DNA from: Pseudonocardia benzenivorans CB1190
GTDB lineage: Bacteria > Actinomycetota > Actinomycetes > Mycobacteriales > Pseudonocardiaceae
Direction: 5' to 3'
Length of the DNA stretch: 64,000 nt
Assembly (NCBI RefSeq): GCF_000196675.2
Contig: NC_015312.1
Location: 1,860,001 to 1,924,000, forward strand
The stretch's first letter is position 1. Each line of letters starts with the position of its first letter. A program made the translations under genes and the position numbers. This document shows, in pieces, positions 1 to 8,132 of this stretch. The notes under the pieces were generated by a model, which saw nothing but the letters and a program-made list of their open reading frames with translations, made no database searches and was not told where the DNA came from.

Positions 1-124
1 GTTCTCCGGGAACCGGCGCCGGGCCGGGGCCGACGGCGGTGATCCGGTTGCCGTCGATCACGACGTGGCCGTCGGCGAACTCGGCACCGGTCACGGTGAC
101 GACATGGGCACCCTCGATGATCAT
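1..124 (-). CDS. Amidohydrolase, N-terminal fragment (probable 8-oxoguanine deaminase type)
   Basis: The first 41 codons of a gene that continues off the left edge. The peptide starts MIIEGAHVVTVTG and runs into a DGHVVIDGNRITAVGPG stretch, the beta-sandwich opening of cytosine/8-oxoguanine deaminase-type amidohydrolases. Those enzymes deaminate a purine on the way to urate or xanthine; the metal-binding HxH motif lies outside the window, so the substrate is inferred from context only. The ATG overlaps the stop of the upstream 2Fe-2S subunit gene as ATGA, so the two are co-transcribed. Other amidohydrolases (e.g. guanine or atrazine-type) cannot be excluded. Confidence 0.7.
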   Translation of the reverse strand, partial: MIIEGAHVVTVTGAEFADGHVVIDGNRITAVGPGPAPVPGE

Positions 125-591
125 GACTGCGCTCCCGCGGAAGCCGCCGCTCGCACCGCGTCCAGGATCTTCTCGTAGCCGGTGCAGCGGCAGAGGTTCC
201 CCGCGAGCGCCTCCCGGATTTCGGGGTCGCTCGGGGAGGGGTTGCGCGCCAGCAGGTCGTGGGTGGAGACGAGGAAGCCCGGCGTGCAGAACCCGCACTG
301 CACGGCACCGCACTCGACGAACGCCTGCTGCACCGGGTCGAGCCCGTCGTCGCCGGCGAGCCCCTCGACCGTCGTGACCTCGCGGCCCTGCGCCTGGCCC
401 GCCGCGACGAGGCACGAGCACACCGGTACCCCGTCCATGTAGACGGTGCACGACCCGCATTCGCCCTGCTCGCAGGCGTTCTTGGACCCGGGCAGGCCCA
501 GCCGCTCGCGCAGCGCGTACAGCAGGCTCTCGCCCTCCCACACGTCGTCGGCCTCGCGGCGCTCGCCGTTGACCGTCAGTTCGATCCGCAT
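121..591 (-). CDS. Xanthine dehydrogenase-type 2Fe-2S subunit
   Basis: A 156-residue small subunit of a molybdenum hydroxylase; it passes electrons between the molybdopterin centre and FAD. An N-terminal plant-type ferredoxin domain carries the cluster ligands in CEQGECGSCTVY with a later CSC, and the C-terminal helical domain carries the second cluster in CGFCTPGF and CRCTGY. The length is normal for CoxS/XdhC-like proteins. The start was set at MRIELTVNG because the longer reading frame overlaps the upstream gene; the ATG shares ATGA with the stop of the FAD subunit. The molybdopterin large subunit is not in the window and is presumably further left, beyond the amidohydrolase. Purine oxidation is inferred from the PucR and uricase neighbours. 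Confidence 0.93.
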   Translation of the reverse strand: MRIELTVNGERREADDVWEGESLLYALRERLGLPGSKNACEQGECGSCTVYMDGVPVCSCLVAAGQAQGREVTTVEGLAGDDGLDPVQQAFVECGAVQCGFCTPGFLVSTHDLLARNPSPSDPEIREALAGNLCRCTGYEKILDAVRAAASAGAQS

Positions 592-1463
592 CAGGCGGCC
601 CTCCGGTGCTCGTCCCAGGCCCAGGTGGCGGCGCGGCGCGCCATCACCGAGAGCGTGTGCAGGCGGTACGCGGCGGTGCCGCGCACGTCGTCGATCGGGG
701 CGGCCGCGTCGCGCACCCTGCGGCCGAACTCGGCCGCCAGACCGTCGGGCAGCGCGGCGCGCGACTCCCACAGCCCGGCGGCCTCCAGCTCGCCGGCGAG
801 GAACGCGGCGGCGGCGTCGGCCCGGCGCGGGGTCGGGGCGGCCGAGCCCACCCCGGTGCCGACCTCCTTGCGGTCCGGGTGCAGCGCGAACCCGAACGCG
901 GACACCGCGATCACCATCGCGTTGCGGGTCCCGATCTTGCAGAACTGCTGCGGTCCCGCGGGCGGGGCGACGAGCACGGCGGCGATCAGCTCGTCGGGCG
1001 CGAGTGCGTTGCGCTTGACGCCGGTGAAGAACTCCGCGACCGGCACCTCCCGGGTGCCGCGCGCCGCCGAGGCGATCTCGACGACGGCGTCGGCGGCCAG
1101 CAGCGCCGGGTGCGAGTCACCGGCGGGGGACGCGGCGCCGAGGTTGCCGCCGACGGTGCCCCGGTTGCGGATCTGCGGCGAGCCGACGGTGCGGGCGGCC
1201 ATCGCCAGCCCCGGCAGCCGGTCGCCCAGCTCGGCGATGACCCGCGCGTAGGTGACGCCCGCGCCGAGCCGGATGCGGCCGTCGTCCCAGGCCCACTCGC
1301 GCAGCTCCGGTACCCGGGTCAGGTCCAGCAGCGCGTCCGGACGACGATGGTCGAAGTTCAGCTCCACCATGACGTCGGTGCCACCGGCGACCGGCAGCGC
1401 GTCGGGCCGCTCCGCCTTCGCCGCGAGCGCCTCTGCCCACGTGCTCGGTGCCAGGAAGTCCAT
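591..1463 (-). CDS. Xanthine dehydrogenase-type FAD-binding subunit
   Basis: A 290-residue medium subunit (CoxM/XdhB family). The N-terminal FAD-binding domain shows PVAGGTDVMVE, and a second flavin-contact motif reads TVGSPQIRNRGTVGGNLG near residues 91-108. The C-terminal half is the CO-dehydrogenase flavoprotein C-terminal domain. It would accept electrons from the 2Fe-2S subunit and deliver them to NAD or another acceptor. It is the first gene of the leftward unit FAD subunit, 2Fe-2S subunit, amidohydrolase, and is separated by only 94 bp from the divergent PucR regulator, which makes it the likely regulated promoter-proximal gene. Confidence 0.93.
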   Translation of the reverse strand: MDFLAPSTWAEALAAKAERPDALPVAGGTDVMVELNFDHRRPDALLDLTRVPELREWAWDDGRIRLGAGVTYARVIAELGDRLPGLAMAARTVGSPQIRNRGTVGGNLGAASPAGDSHPALLAADAVVEIASAARGTREVPVAEFFTGVKRNALAPDELIAAVLVAPPAGPQQFCKIGTRNAMVIAVSAFGFALHPDRKEVGTGVGSAAPTPRRADAAAAFLAGELEAAGLWESRAALPDGLAAEFGRRVRDAAAPIDDVRGTAAYRLHTLSVMARRAATWAWDEHRRAA

Positions 1464-1557
1464 GCCGACGAGTACACCGGCACGCGGCCGTGCGGATAAG
1501 TCGCCGCCGCCACGAATCGGTGGCCCGCGTCACGCCGAGGTCTTGTACGTTCCTCCA

Positions 1558-3072
1558 ATGCTCCTGCGTGACCTGCTCGCGCACCCCGGGCTGCACCTGC
1601 GGCTGCTCCACGGGTCGGACGTGGACCTCGACCGCGGCGTCCGGTGGGTCTACACGACCGACCTCATCGATCCCGGCCGCTACCTGTCGGGGGGCGAGCT
1701 CGTCATCAGCGGGCTCGTGTGGCGCAACGACCCCGCCGACAGCGAGCGGTTCGTCGCCGCCGTCGCCGCGTCCGGGGCGGCCGCGCTCGCCGCCGGCGAG
1801 GCGGTCTTCCACACCGTCCCCGACGACCTCGTGCAGGCCTGCCGGCGCCACGGCGTGCCGCTGATCGCGGTGCCGGAGGAGACGTCGTTCGGGACGGTGA
1901 CCGAGATCGTCGTCGGCGCCGTCACCGCGGCCAGGGGCGACCGGCTCGCGCACACCCTGGGCCGCCAGCGCGAGCTGCTGAGCGCCGTCGCGAGCGGGGC
2001 GGGGCTCGACGAGCTGGTCGCGCAGGTCTCGGCGGCGACGGGCGTCGGCTGCCGGGTGCTCTCGGCGAGCGGACGGCGGATCGCCGGACCGCCCTTGTCC
2101 GACGACCTGCGCGACCGCCTGGTCGCCACCTTCCTGACCGCGCAGCGGCTGCCCGCCCGCGTCGGGGCGGGGTGCTCGGTCCTGCTGGTAGGGCCAGGGG
2201 CCGGGGCGCGGGTGACCTCGTGGTTCGTGGTCGCCGACGGGCGGTTCGACGAGTGGGAGTCCGAGGTCGCCGACGCCGTCGGTGAGCTGGTGGCGATCGC
2301 GGCGCTCGACCGGGCGCGGCGCGGGGAGGGACAGCGCGTCGCGTCGGCGATCGCCGACGACGCCGTCGCGCTGCTGGCGGGAGGCGCGCACGACCGGCCC
2401 GAGACGGCGGTCCGGCTGCGGCAGGCCGGGCTGCGGGCCACGGGCGCGCTGAGCGTCGTCGTCGCCGGGTTCGCCGGCCGGCCGGACCTGGCCGAGACCG
2501 CGCGGACGATCCTGCTCGACGTCGGGACCGCCGAGGCCGGCGACGCGCCCGTGGTCGGGGTGAGCGACGGGACCGCCGTCGCGCTGCTCCCCGGTCCGGT
2601 CGACGCCGTCGACGCCGCGCTGCAGCGGCTCGGTCCCGGGCTGCCCGGCACGCTGCTCGTCGGGACGAGCCGTCCCGCCGACCCCGGCACGCTGGCCGGC
2701 GCCCTGCGTGAGGCCCAGCACGCCCGCGAGCTCGCGCACGGCAGGCCGGGGACGCTGCACGTCGTCGCCGCGGCCGAGGTGACCTCGCACGTCGCGCTGC
2801 TCGCGGCCGTCCCGGACGAGGTGCGCCGGGCCTTCGCCGCGAGCGTCCTCGACCCGGTCCTGGCCTACGACGAGCGCACCGGTGCCGGGCTCGTCGGGAC
2901 GCTCGAGGCGTTCCTGGAGTGCTCGGGATCGTGGAGCCGCACCGCCGAGCGGCTGCACCTGCACGTCAACACCGTGCGCTACCGCATCGGGCGGGTCGAG
3001 GAGCTGACGGCGCGCGACCTCTCGACCCTGGCCGACCGCGTCGACGTCTGGCTCGCGCTGCGCGCGCGCTGA
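1558..3072 (+). CDS. pucR: PucR-family transcriptional regulator of purine catabolism
   Basis: A 504-residue regulator. Residues 1 to about 120 match the PucR N-terminal domain (LRDLLAHPGLHLRLLHG, then VRWVYTTDLIDPGRYL). The C-terminus is the PucR/CdaR helix-turn-helix with WSRTAERLHLHVNTVRYR near residue 465. In Bacillus, PucR senses allantoin-pathway intermediates and controls urate and xanthine genes; here it stands between the two purine gene sets and is divergent from the hydroxylase subunits. The ATG was chosen over the upstream in-frame starts because a TACGTT box ends 7 nt before it and there is no Shine-Dalgarno, consistent with a leaderless message. The symbol follows family membership and context. 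Confidence 0.88.
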   Translation: MLLRDLLAHPGLHLRLLHGSDVDLDRGVRWVYTTDLIDPGRYLSGGELVISGLVWRNDPADSERFVAAVAASGAAALAAGEAVFHTVPDDLVQACRRHGVPLIAVPEETSFGTVTEIVVGAVTAARGDRLAHTLGRQRELLSAVASGAGLDELVAQVSAATGVGCRVLSASGRRIAGPPLSDDLRDRLVATFLTAQRLPARVGAGCSVLLVGPGAGARVTSWFVVADGRFDEWESEVADAVGELVAIAALDRARRGEGQRVASAIADDAVALLAGGAHDRPETAVRLRQAGLRATGALSVVVAGFAGRPDLAETARTILLDVGTAEAGDAPVVGVSDGTAVALLPGPVDAVDAALQRLGPGLPGTLLVGTSRPADPGTLAGALREAQHARELAHGRPGTLHVVAAAEVTSHVALLAAVPDEVRRAFAASVLDPVLAYDERTGAGLVGTLEAFLECSGSWSRTAERLHLHVNTVRYRIGRVEELTARDLSTLADRVDVWLALRAR

Positions 3073-3130
3073 CCCGAGGGGCGCGGCGCCCGCGCGGTGT
3101 GCTGCCGGCGGGACGGACCCCGGGCCGCGG

Positions 3131-3499
3131 TCAGACGCCGCGGCGGCGGGCCGGGCGGATGCGGCCCGCCTCGTCGACGGTCGCGACGACCCGGTCGGCA
3201 TGGTCGCGGAAGGTCGCCGAGGCGTCGTCGTAGACGCCCACCTGGCGCCCGGCCCGGTCCCGGACGGTGCCGTCGAGCTCGACGAGCGCCCGTGGGTGCC
3301 CGGCGGCGTCGCAGACCAGGCCGGTCGTCAGGTCGATGCGGCGGGAGTGGTCGAGCAGCGCGCCCAGCTGCGGAACGCGCCGGCGGGTCCGGGCGGCGCC
3401 GACCGACCGCCCCACGACGAGCCCGGCGACCGCCGCCGCCGCGAACGCCGCGGACACGACCCGGCCGGGTCTGCCGGTGGCACTCGGACGTCCCCCCAC
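3131..3499 (-). CDS. Small membrane-anchored hypothetical protein
   Basis: A 122-residue protein of unknown function. After a basic N-terminus, a single hydrophobic segment (about residues 14-30, AAFAAAAVAGLVVG) could be an uncleaved signal anchor. The rest is soluble and repeats short 'LDGTVRDRAGRQVG' and 'VDEAGRIRPARR' phrases, resembling small beta-strand modules seen in actinobacterial surface-associated proteins. GTG start with GGGGA 7 nt upstream. It points away from the uricase operon and has no obvious partner. Confidence 0.5.
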   Translation of the reverse strand: MGGRPSATGRPGRVVSAAFAAAAVAGLVVGRSVGAARTRRRVPQLGALLDHSRRIDLTTGLVCDAAGHPRALVELDGTVRDRAGRQVGVYDDASATFRDHADRVVATVDEAGRIRPARRRGV

Positions 3500-3695
3500 G
3501 ACCGATCCCCTTTCCGCCCGCGGCGCGTCGTCGCGCCGGAGGGCTGATGTGGGGGTCGGCGCGCGATATGCGCACGTTACGGCGGACGGCGGCGTGTCGC
3601 GAACTCACCGCTCGTTGCCGAACGGTCCTGCTCCGTCCGTGGCGTCGGGCTCCGCCGGACAGGTGAGTACGGCGGCGTCCGGCCGGCGCCCGTGC

Positions 3696-3727
3696 GTGGC
3701 AATGGTCGCTATGGCGACCATTGCCAC
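3696..3727. terminator. Perfect hairpin downstream of the uricase operon (repeat family A)
   Basis: A 14-bp perfect stem (GTGGCAATGGTCGC / GCGACCATTGCCAC) with a 4-nt TATG loop. It lies 27 bp beyond the uricase stop codon, so it probably ends the leftward permease-uraD-uraH-uricase transcript. There is no U-tract, which is common for actinobacterial intrinsic terminators. Closely related arms occur at 58008-58035 and 58781-58833. Confidence 0.65.
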
Positions 3728-3753
3728 TCACAGGGGCGCGGCCGGGCAGGGCG

Positions 3754-4611
3754 TCAGGAACGCGTGACCGTGGCCTCGATCAAGCCATACGGCCGGTCGG
3801 CCGCGTAGAAGACCTCGTTGGGGTTGTCCAGGCCGAACGGCGACAGGTCCACGACGAAGTGGTGCTTGTTCGGTGCCGACAGCGAGATCTCGGCGACCTC
3901 GGGGTGGGCCTCCAGCGCGGCGCGGCCCATCTCCCACAACGTCTGCTGCAGCGCCTTGGAGTGCACGACGGCGAACTGCTCGAGCAGGATGCGCCGCACG
4001 TCCGACCACGTCTTGTCCCAGTCGAGCTCGGTCGTCGCGTAGCGCCACGTCGCGACGAGCGAGGTGGACATGATCCGGTCGTGGGTCTCGGCCAGCGTGG
4101 TGTACCCGTCGGTGAGGAAGCCGGCGAACTCCGAGCCGGTCGACTTGAGCAGCACCAGGTCCCGGAGCCCGGAGACGACCTGCTCGCCGCTCCCGTCGAC
4201 GGTCACGACCGTCGTGCGCACCTCGGGGCCGCGCCGGACCCAGGTGTGGTCGTGGCCCTGGCCGCCGACCTCCACGCGGTCCCAGAACAGCTCGTCCACC
4301 GCCACGCTGGCCCCGGTCACCGGCTCGACGTCGGCGACGAAGTGCCGGGCCAGGTCGAGGCCGTAGGTCTCGATCTCGCGCAGGCCCTTCTCCTTGGCGT
4401 AGGCGTAGCAGGTGTTCTTCTGGGTGTCGGTCGGCAGCACCTGCGCCTGGTCGCCCTCGAGGTGGGCGGCGGTGAAGTCGCCGCGCAGCGCCGTCGACAC
4501 CGTGACGTCACGGATCTCGTGCCGGGGGCTGTCGCGGTAGATGCGCACGACGCGGTTCTCGGCCTTGCCGTACTGGTTGGCGCCCAGCGTGATCGTCGAC
4601 GTGGTGGTCAT
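3754..4611 (-). CDS. uaZ: Urate oxidase (uricase)
   Basis: A 285-residue cofactor-free uricase that oxidises urate to 5-hydroxyisourate with O2. The two tunnelling-fold repeats are visible: NQYGKAENRV with catalytic Lys16, LPTDTQKNT with catalytic Thr61, the signature LLKSTGSEFAGFLTDGYTTL around residue 160, and the C-terminal PNKHHFVVDLSPFG with the conserved His. Length is typical of the family. ATG start; the longer frame upstream runs into uraH and was rejected. It is the last gene of the operon, 5 bp after the uraH stop, followed by a strong hairpin. Confidence 0.97.
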   Translation of the reverse strand: MTTTSTITLGANQYGKAENRVVRIYRDSPRHEIRDVTVSTALRGDFTAAHLEGDQAQVLPTDTQKNTCYAYAKEKGLREIETYGLDLARHFVADVEPVTGASVAVDELFWDRVEVGGQGHDHTWVRRGPEVRTTVVTVDGSGEQVVSGLRDLVLLKSTGSEFAGFLTDGYTTLAETHDRIMSTSLVATWRYATTELDWDKTWSDVRRILLEQFAVVHSKALQQTLWEMGRAALEAHPEVAEISLSAPNKHHFVVDLSPFGLDNPNEVFYAADRPYGLIEATVTRS

Positions 4612-4616
4612 CGGGT

Positions 4617-4913
4617 TCAGCTCCCGCGGTAGGTGGAATAGGCGAAGGGGGACAACAGGAGCGGCACGTGCAGGTGTGCCGCGGGATCGGTCACCGTGAA
4701 CGTCACGACCACCTCGGGGTGGAAGTGGGGCCGGTCGCCGAACCAGGCACCGGTGTCGAAGACCAGCCGCCACGTGCCGGGGGCCGGCAGGTCGGCGAAT
4801 CGGGCCCGGCCGTCGTCGTCGGTGACGGCGGAGCCCACGCCCTCCAGCGACACCCGCATCCCGGCGGCGGGCGAGCCGGTCGCGGCGTCGAGCACGTGCG
4901 TCGAGAGGCTCAC
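4617..4913 (-). CDS. uraH: 5-hydroxyisourate hydrolase
   Basis: A 98-residue transthyretin-like hydrolase converting 5-hydroxyisourate to OHCU. The N-terminal LSTHVLDAATG carries the first catalytic His, HFHPEVVV the second, and the protein ends in the diagnostic YRGS tetrapeptide that separates hydrolases from transthyretin. The GTG start overlaps the uraD stop (GTGA), so the two are translationally coupled. No signal or peroxisomal-type sequence is present. Confidence 0.96.
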   Translation of the reverse strand: MSLSTHVLDAATGSPAAGMRVSLEGVGSAVTDDDGRARFADLPAPGTWRLVFDTGAWFGDRPHFHPEVVVTFTVTDPAAHLHVPLLLSPFAYSTYRGS

Positions 4914-5386
4914 GACGACCTCACCAGCCGGGCGATGCGCAGCCGGTTGATCCCGGTGAGCTCCTCGAGGGCGACCTTGCGCTCGGTCGCCGGGTCGTTG
5001 GCCAGCCGGGCCTGCAGCGTCGCCAGCAGGTCCTCGGCGCTGCGCCCGCTGGCGCAGACGAGGTAGACGTACCCGAAGCGGGCCTCGTAGGCGCGGTTGC
5101 CCCTGGCGAGGGCGTCGAGGACGTCCAGCGGCGCACCGGCCACCCCCGCCTGCTCGCGCGCCGAGGCGCCCTCGGCGACCCGGTCCCCGATGCGCGGGTG
5201 TCCCTCGAGCGCGTCGTCGAGGTCGCTGTCGCGCAACGCCTCCGCCGCGGCGGCCTGCAGGGCCTCGACCGAGGGGAAGGGCCGTCGGGCGGCGACGACC
5301 CGGGCCCACCGGGGGGCCGAGCAGCACGCCAGCAGCGCGCGCTCGGCCTCCGCGGCGGGAAGGGCGTTGAACTGCTGCAGTGTCAT
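4910..5386 (-). CDS. uraD: OHCU decarboxylase (free-standing)
   Basis: A 158-residue 2-oxo-4-hydroxy-4-carboxy-5-ureidoimidazoline decarboxylase that gives (S)-allantoin. The catalytic pair is intact: His63 in EGHPRIGD and Glu78 in SAREQAG, 15 residues apart. The RGNRAYEARFGYVYLVCASG stretch and LTGINRLRIARLV C-terminus complete the family pattern of the shorter bacterial type. It overlaps the permease gene (ATGA) upstream and uraH downstream. It is the intact counterpart of the decarboxylase-like domain fused to the permease just before it. Confidence 0.95.
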   Translation of the reverse strand: MTLQQFNALPAAEAERALLACCSAPRWARVVAARRPFPSVEALQAAAAEALRDSDLDDALEGHPRIGDRVAEGASAREQAGVAGAPLDVLDALARGNRAYEARFGYVYLVCASGRSAEDLLATLQARLANDPATERKVALEELTGINRLRIARLVRSS

Positions 5387-7296
5387 CGAGCGCTCTTCGT
5401 CCACGACGTCCGCGCGGTGTGGATCGGGTTGGCGTCGGCGACGAGGTCGGCGAAGCGGTGGTTGGCCACCTTCGCGATCTCGATGAGCGCCGCCGCGTGC
5501 TCCTGCGCGGGGGAGTTGGTGAGCCGCAGCGCACCGTCGCGAAGGATGTGATCGCGGTTGTGCGCGTCGCGGACGCAGACGATGAGCGGGATGCCGAACC
5601 GCTCCCGGTAGGTCGCGGCGAGCGCCTCGAACTCCTGCTGGTCCTCGTCGGCGAGCCGGGTGAGACCCGCGGCGGACTGGTCGCGCTCGGAGTCCTCGCC
5701 GATGTCGAGCCCGCCCAGGTCCGGGTACTCCGCCATCAGCGCCCGCTGCTCGTCGCGCGGCGCGGCGAACAGCGCCTCCTGGAAGGCGGTGCGCAGCGCG
5801 TCCGTGTCGGCGAAGGGCCTGCGGTCGTAGGCGTGCCCGACGACGGCGGTCTCGCCCTGGAACAGCCGCCCGAACGTCGCGACGAACTCCTCCCGGCTCA
5901 TCCCGTTGACCTGTTCCAACCGGACCGTGCCCTCGCCGGGCGAGCCCGCTACGGCCGGGCCGCGGCCGCGTCCGATGTGGTGGAACACGATGTTCAGCAC
6001 GATCGCGGTGATGCTGCCGAGCGTGATGCCGGAGCCGAACACGACCTGTGCCCACTCGGGCAGCGCCTTGGCGACGTCGGGCTGGGCCGTCACGAACATC
6101 GCCAGGCCGACGCTGGAGGCGACGATGACGACGTTGCGGTGGTCGTGGAAGTCGACGCGCGAGAGCGTCTGGAAGCCGACGACGGCGACGGTGGCGAACA
6201 TCGCGAGCGCGGCGCCGCCGAGCACCGGGTGCGGGATCCCCGCGACGATCGCGCCCGTCTTCGGAACCAGCCCGATGACGATCATGATCGCTCCGGCAGT
6301 GGCGACCACGTAGCGGCTCTTCACCCTGGTCAACCGGACGAGGCCGACGTTCTCGGCGAAGCAGGTGTAGGGGAACGAGTTGAAGATGCCGCCGATGGTG
6401 GTGGCGAGCCCGTCGGCACGCAGCGCACGAGCGATGTCGGACTTCCCGACGCGCTTGTCGACGATCTCGCCGGTCGCGAACACGTCGCCGGTGGTCTCGA
6501 CGGCGGTGATGAGCATGACGACGATCATCGAGACGATGGCGGCGAGGCCGAACTTCGGGATTCCGAAGAAGAACGGCGTGGTGACGCCGAACCAGGCCGA
6601 CTCGCCGACGGCGGAGAACGTCGCGAAGCCGGTGGCCCACGCGACGAGCGTGCCGGCGACCAGCCCGATCAGGACGGCGACGGTGGCCATGAACCCGCGG
6701 AAGACCCGCTGGATGACGACGATCAGCGCGAGCGTGCCCAGCGCGAACGCGAGGTTGTGCCAGTCCTCGGGGTGCGGGTTGTCGGCACCGCCGACGGCGT
6801 CGGCCGCGGCCACGGGCAGCAGCGCCAGCCCGATGATCGTGATGACCGACCCGGTGACCACCGGCGGGAAGAAGCGGATGAGCTTGCCGAACACGGGCGC
6901 GATCAGGAGGGTGAACAGCCCCGCGACGATCACCGAGCCGTAGATGACGAGCAGGCCGTCGGTGCCCCCGCCCGCGGCCATCCCGATGGCGATCATCGGC
7001 GACACGGCCGTGAACGTCACGCCCTGCAGCAGCGGTAGCCGCACACCGACCTTCCAGAACCCGACGGACTGGATGATCGAGGCGATGCCGCAGGTGAACA
7101 GGTCGGCGTTGATGAGGTGGATGAGTTCGCGCTCGTTCAACCCGATGGCCCCGGCCAGCAGGATCGGCACGATGACCGCGCCGGCGTAGAAGGCGAGCAC
7201 GTGCTGGAAGCCGTAGACGGCGAGCTTCGCCGGGGGGAGCACCTCGTCGACGGGATGGCGTCGGCGTGGTGTCGGAGTGGGAGGACGGGCGCGCAC
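5383..7296 (-). CDS. Urate/xanthine permease (NCS2) fused to a C-terminal OHCU-decarboxylase-like domain
   Basis: A 637-residue protein. Residues 1 to about 450 form an NCS2/SLC23 proton symporter: GFQHVLAFYAGAVIVP in TM1, the AVETTGDVFATGEI glutamate motif, and NSFPYTCFAENVG. Residues 459-637 match the OHCU decarboxylase fold (YPDLGG, DQSAAGLTRL, RERFGIPLIVCVR, NRDHILRDGALRLTN, IAKVANHRFADL). The catalytic His and Glu of that fold are Tyr524 and Asp539, at the same 15-residue spacing as His63/Glu78 of the neighbouring uraD, so catalysis is doubtful. GTG start chosen for the GAGG 7 nt upstream; the exact start is not certain. First gene of the urate operon, with an ATGA overlap into uraD. Confidence 0.9.
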   Translation of the reverse strand: MRARPPTPTPRRRHPVDEVLPPAKLAVYGFQHVLAFYAGAVIVPILLAGAIGLNERELIHLINADLFTCGIASIIQSVGFWKVGVRLPLLQGVTFTAVSPMIAIGMAAGGGTDGLLVIYGSVIVAGLFTLLIAPVFGKLIRFFPPVVTGSVITIIGLALLPVAAADAVGGADNPHPEDWHNLAFALGTLALIVVIQRVFRGFMATVAVLIGLVAGTLVAWATGFATFSAVGESAWFGVTTPFFFGIPKFGLAAIVSMIVVMLITAVETTGDVFATGEIVDKRVGKSDIARALRADGLATTIGGIFNSFPYTCFAENVGLVRLTRVKSRYVVATAGAIMIVIGLVPKTGAIVAGIPHPVLGGAALAMFATVAVVGFQTLSRVDFHDHRNVVIVASSVGLAMFVTAQPDVAKALPEWAQVVFGSGITLGSITAIVLNIVFHHIGRGRGPAVAGSPGEGTVRLEQVNGMSREEFVATFGRLFQGETAVVGHAYDRRPFADTDALRTAFQEALFAAPRDEQRALMAEYPDLGGLDIGEDSERDQSAAGLTRLADEDQQEFEALAATYRERFGIPLIVCVRDAHNRDHILRDGALRLTNSPAQEHAAALIEIAKVANHRFADLVADANPIHTARTSWTKSAR

Positions 7297-7437
7297 CTGG
7301 CACCTCGCAGGGGTCGTCGGCTGTGACGCGACCCACGATGACGGCCGCCCGACGGCAGCGACCACCCGTCGAAACGACGAAGCCGACGGGTCCCGGAGGA
7401 CCCCGGTTCGGAGGATCCTCCAGGCCGCCGGGAACGG

Positions 7438-7728
7438 TCAGCCGGTGGGCGCGCCCGCGACGGTCACGATCCCGCCGACGGTGTGGGTCAGCCAGCCGAG
7501 CAGCACCCCGTCGGTGAGGTCGAGCGGCACCTCGGGGCCCGTCCAGCTCAGCAGCGCCACGGGCCGGTTCGCGAGCGCGTCGCGCAGCATGGCCGCGAGC
7601 TCCGGCGTCGCCAGGACGGTGAGCCCGCCGCTGGTCACGGGCGTGCAGTCGGCGCCCTCGGCCGTGTCCGATCCCGTGCGCAGGACGTACCCGCAACCCG
7701 TGCGGTCGTCGTATCCGGTGACCAGCAC
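7438..7728 (-). CDS. Hypothetical protein
   Basis: A possible 96-residue protein starting at GTG (VLVTGYDDRTGCGYVLRTG). It reads as a plausible globular sequence with two cysteines near the N-terminus (TGCGY, GADCTPV) and a hydrophobic LLGWLTHTVGGIVTVAG tail, but I recognise no family. The same frame stays open to 7809, though the added residues look like non-coding Arg/Gly-rich sequence. It lies upstream of, and on the same strand as, the permease operon with 141 bp between them. Confidence 0.4.
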   Translation of the reverse strand: MLVTGYDDRTGCGYVLRTGSDTAEGADCTPVTSGGLTVLATPELAAMLRDALANRPVALLSWTGPEVPLDLTDGVLLGWLTHTVGGIVTVAGAPTG

Positions 7729-8132
7729 CTCGGCACCCCCTGCCCGTCGCCGGAACGGCCCGGCGGCGGTGTCCGTTCTACCGCCGAGCGGTGCGGCGCG
7801 CCCGCGCACAGCACCGAACGTGAGAACCGTCTAACCGCTGTGAAAGCTGAAATGTTGAACTGATTGGTGAGGGTTCTCACCCCGGCGATCGTTTGCCGCG
7901 CCCCGGACCCGCGACGACAATGGCCGCAGGGATCGACGGTTCGCGGCGGAACCATCCGGGACACACCGCGGACGTTCGCGACGAGGGTCCGCGGGCACCG
8001 CCGACACGCTCTCCGACCATGGCGGGCAGGGTGGCGACCGGGCGGGCGGACCGTCCGAGCAGCATTTCCGAGACACGGGTCGCGCACCGGACGGGCGCGG
8101 CTCCCGCACCGGCAGGAGGTCGAAGAGGTCCG
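7729..8132. promoter_or_regulatory. Intergenic region upstream of etfBA with AT-rich patch and inverted repeats
   Basis: About 400 bp without a convincing gene. An unusually AT-rich patch at 7828-7868 probably holds the etfBA promoter. It is flanked by an inverted repeat GTGAGAACC (7820-7828) / GGTTCTCAC (7872-7880); the right half also forms a local hairpin GGTGAG-GGTT-CTCACC (7866-7881). This could be an operator, but nothing identifies the regulator. Confidence 0.35.

Noticed and set aside
1117..3201. A 694-codon minus-strand frame opposite pucR
   Set aside because: Low-complexity Arg/Gly/Asp sequence with no motifs; the + strand encodes a complete PucR protein.
3500..3695. A small gene between the membrane protein and the uricase hairpin
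   Set aside because: Open frames lack a ribosome-binding site and have atypical composition; only the hairpin at 3696-3727 is supportable.
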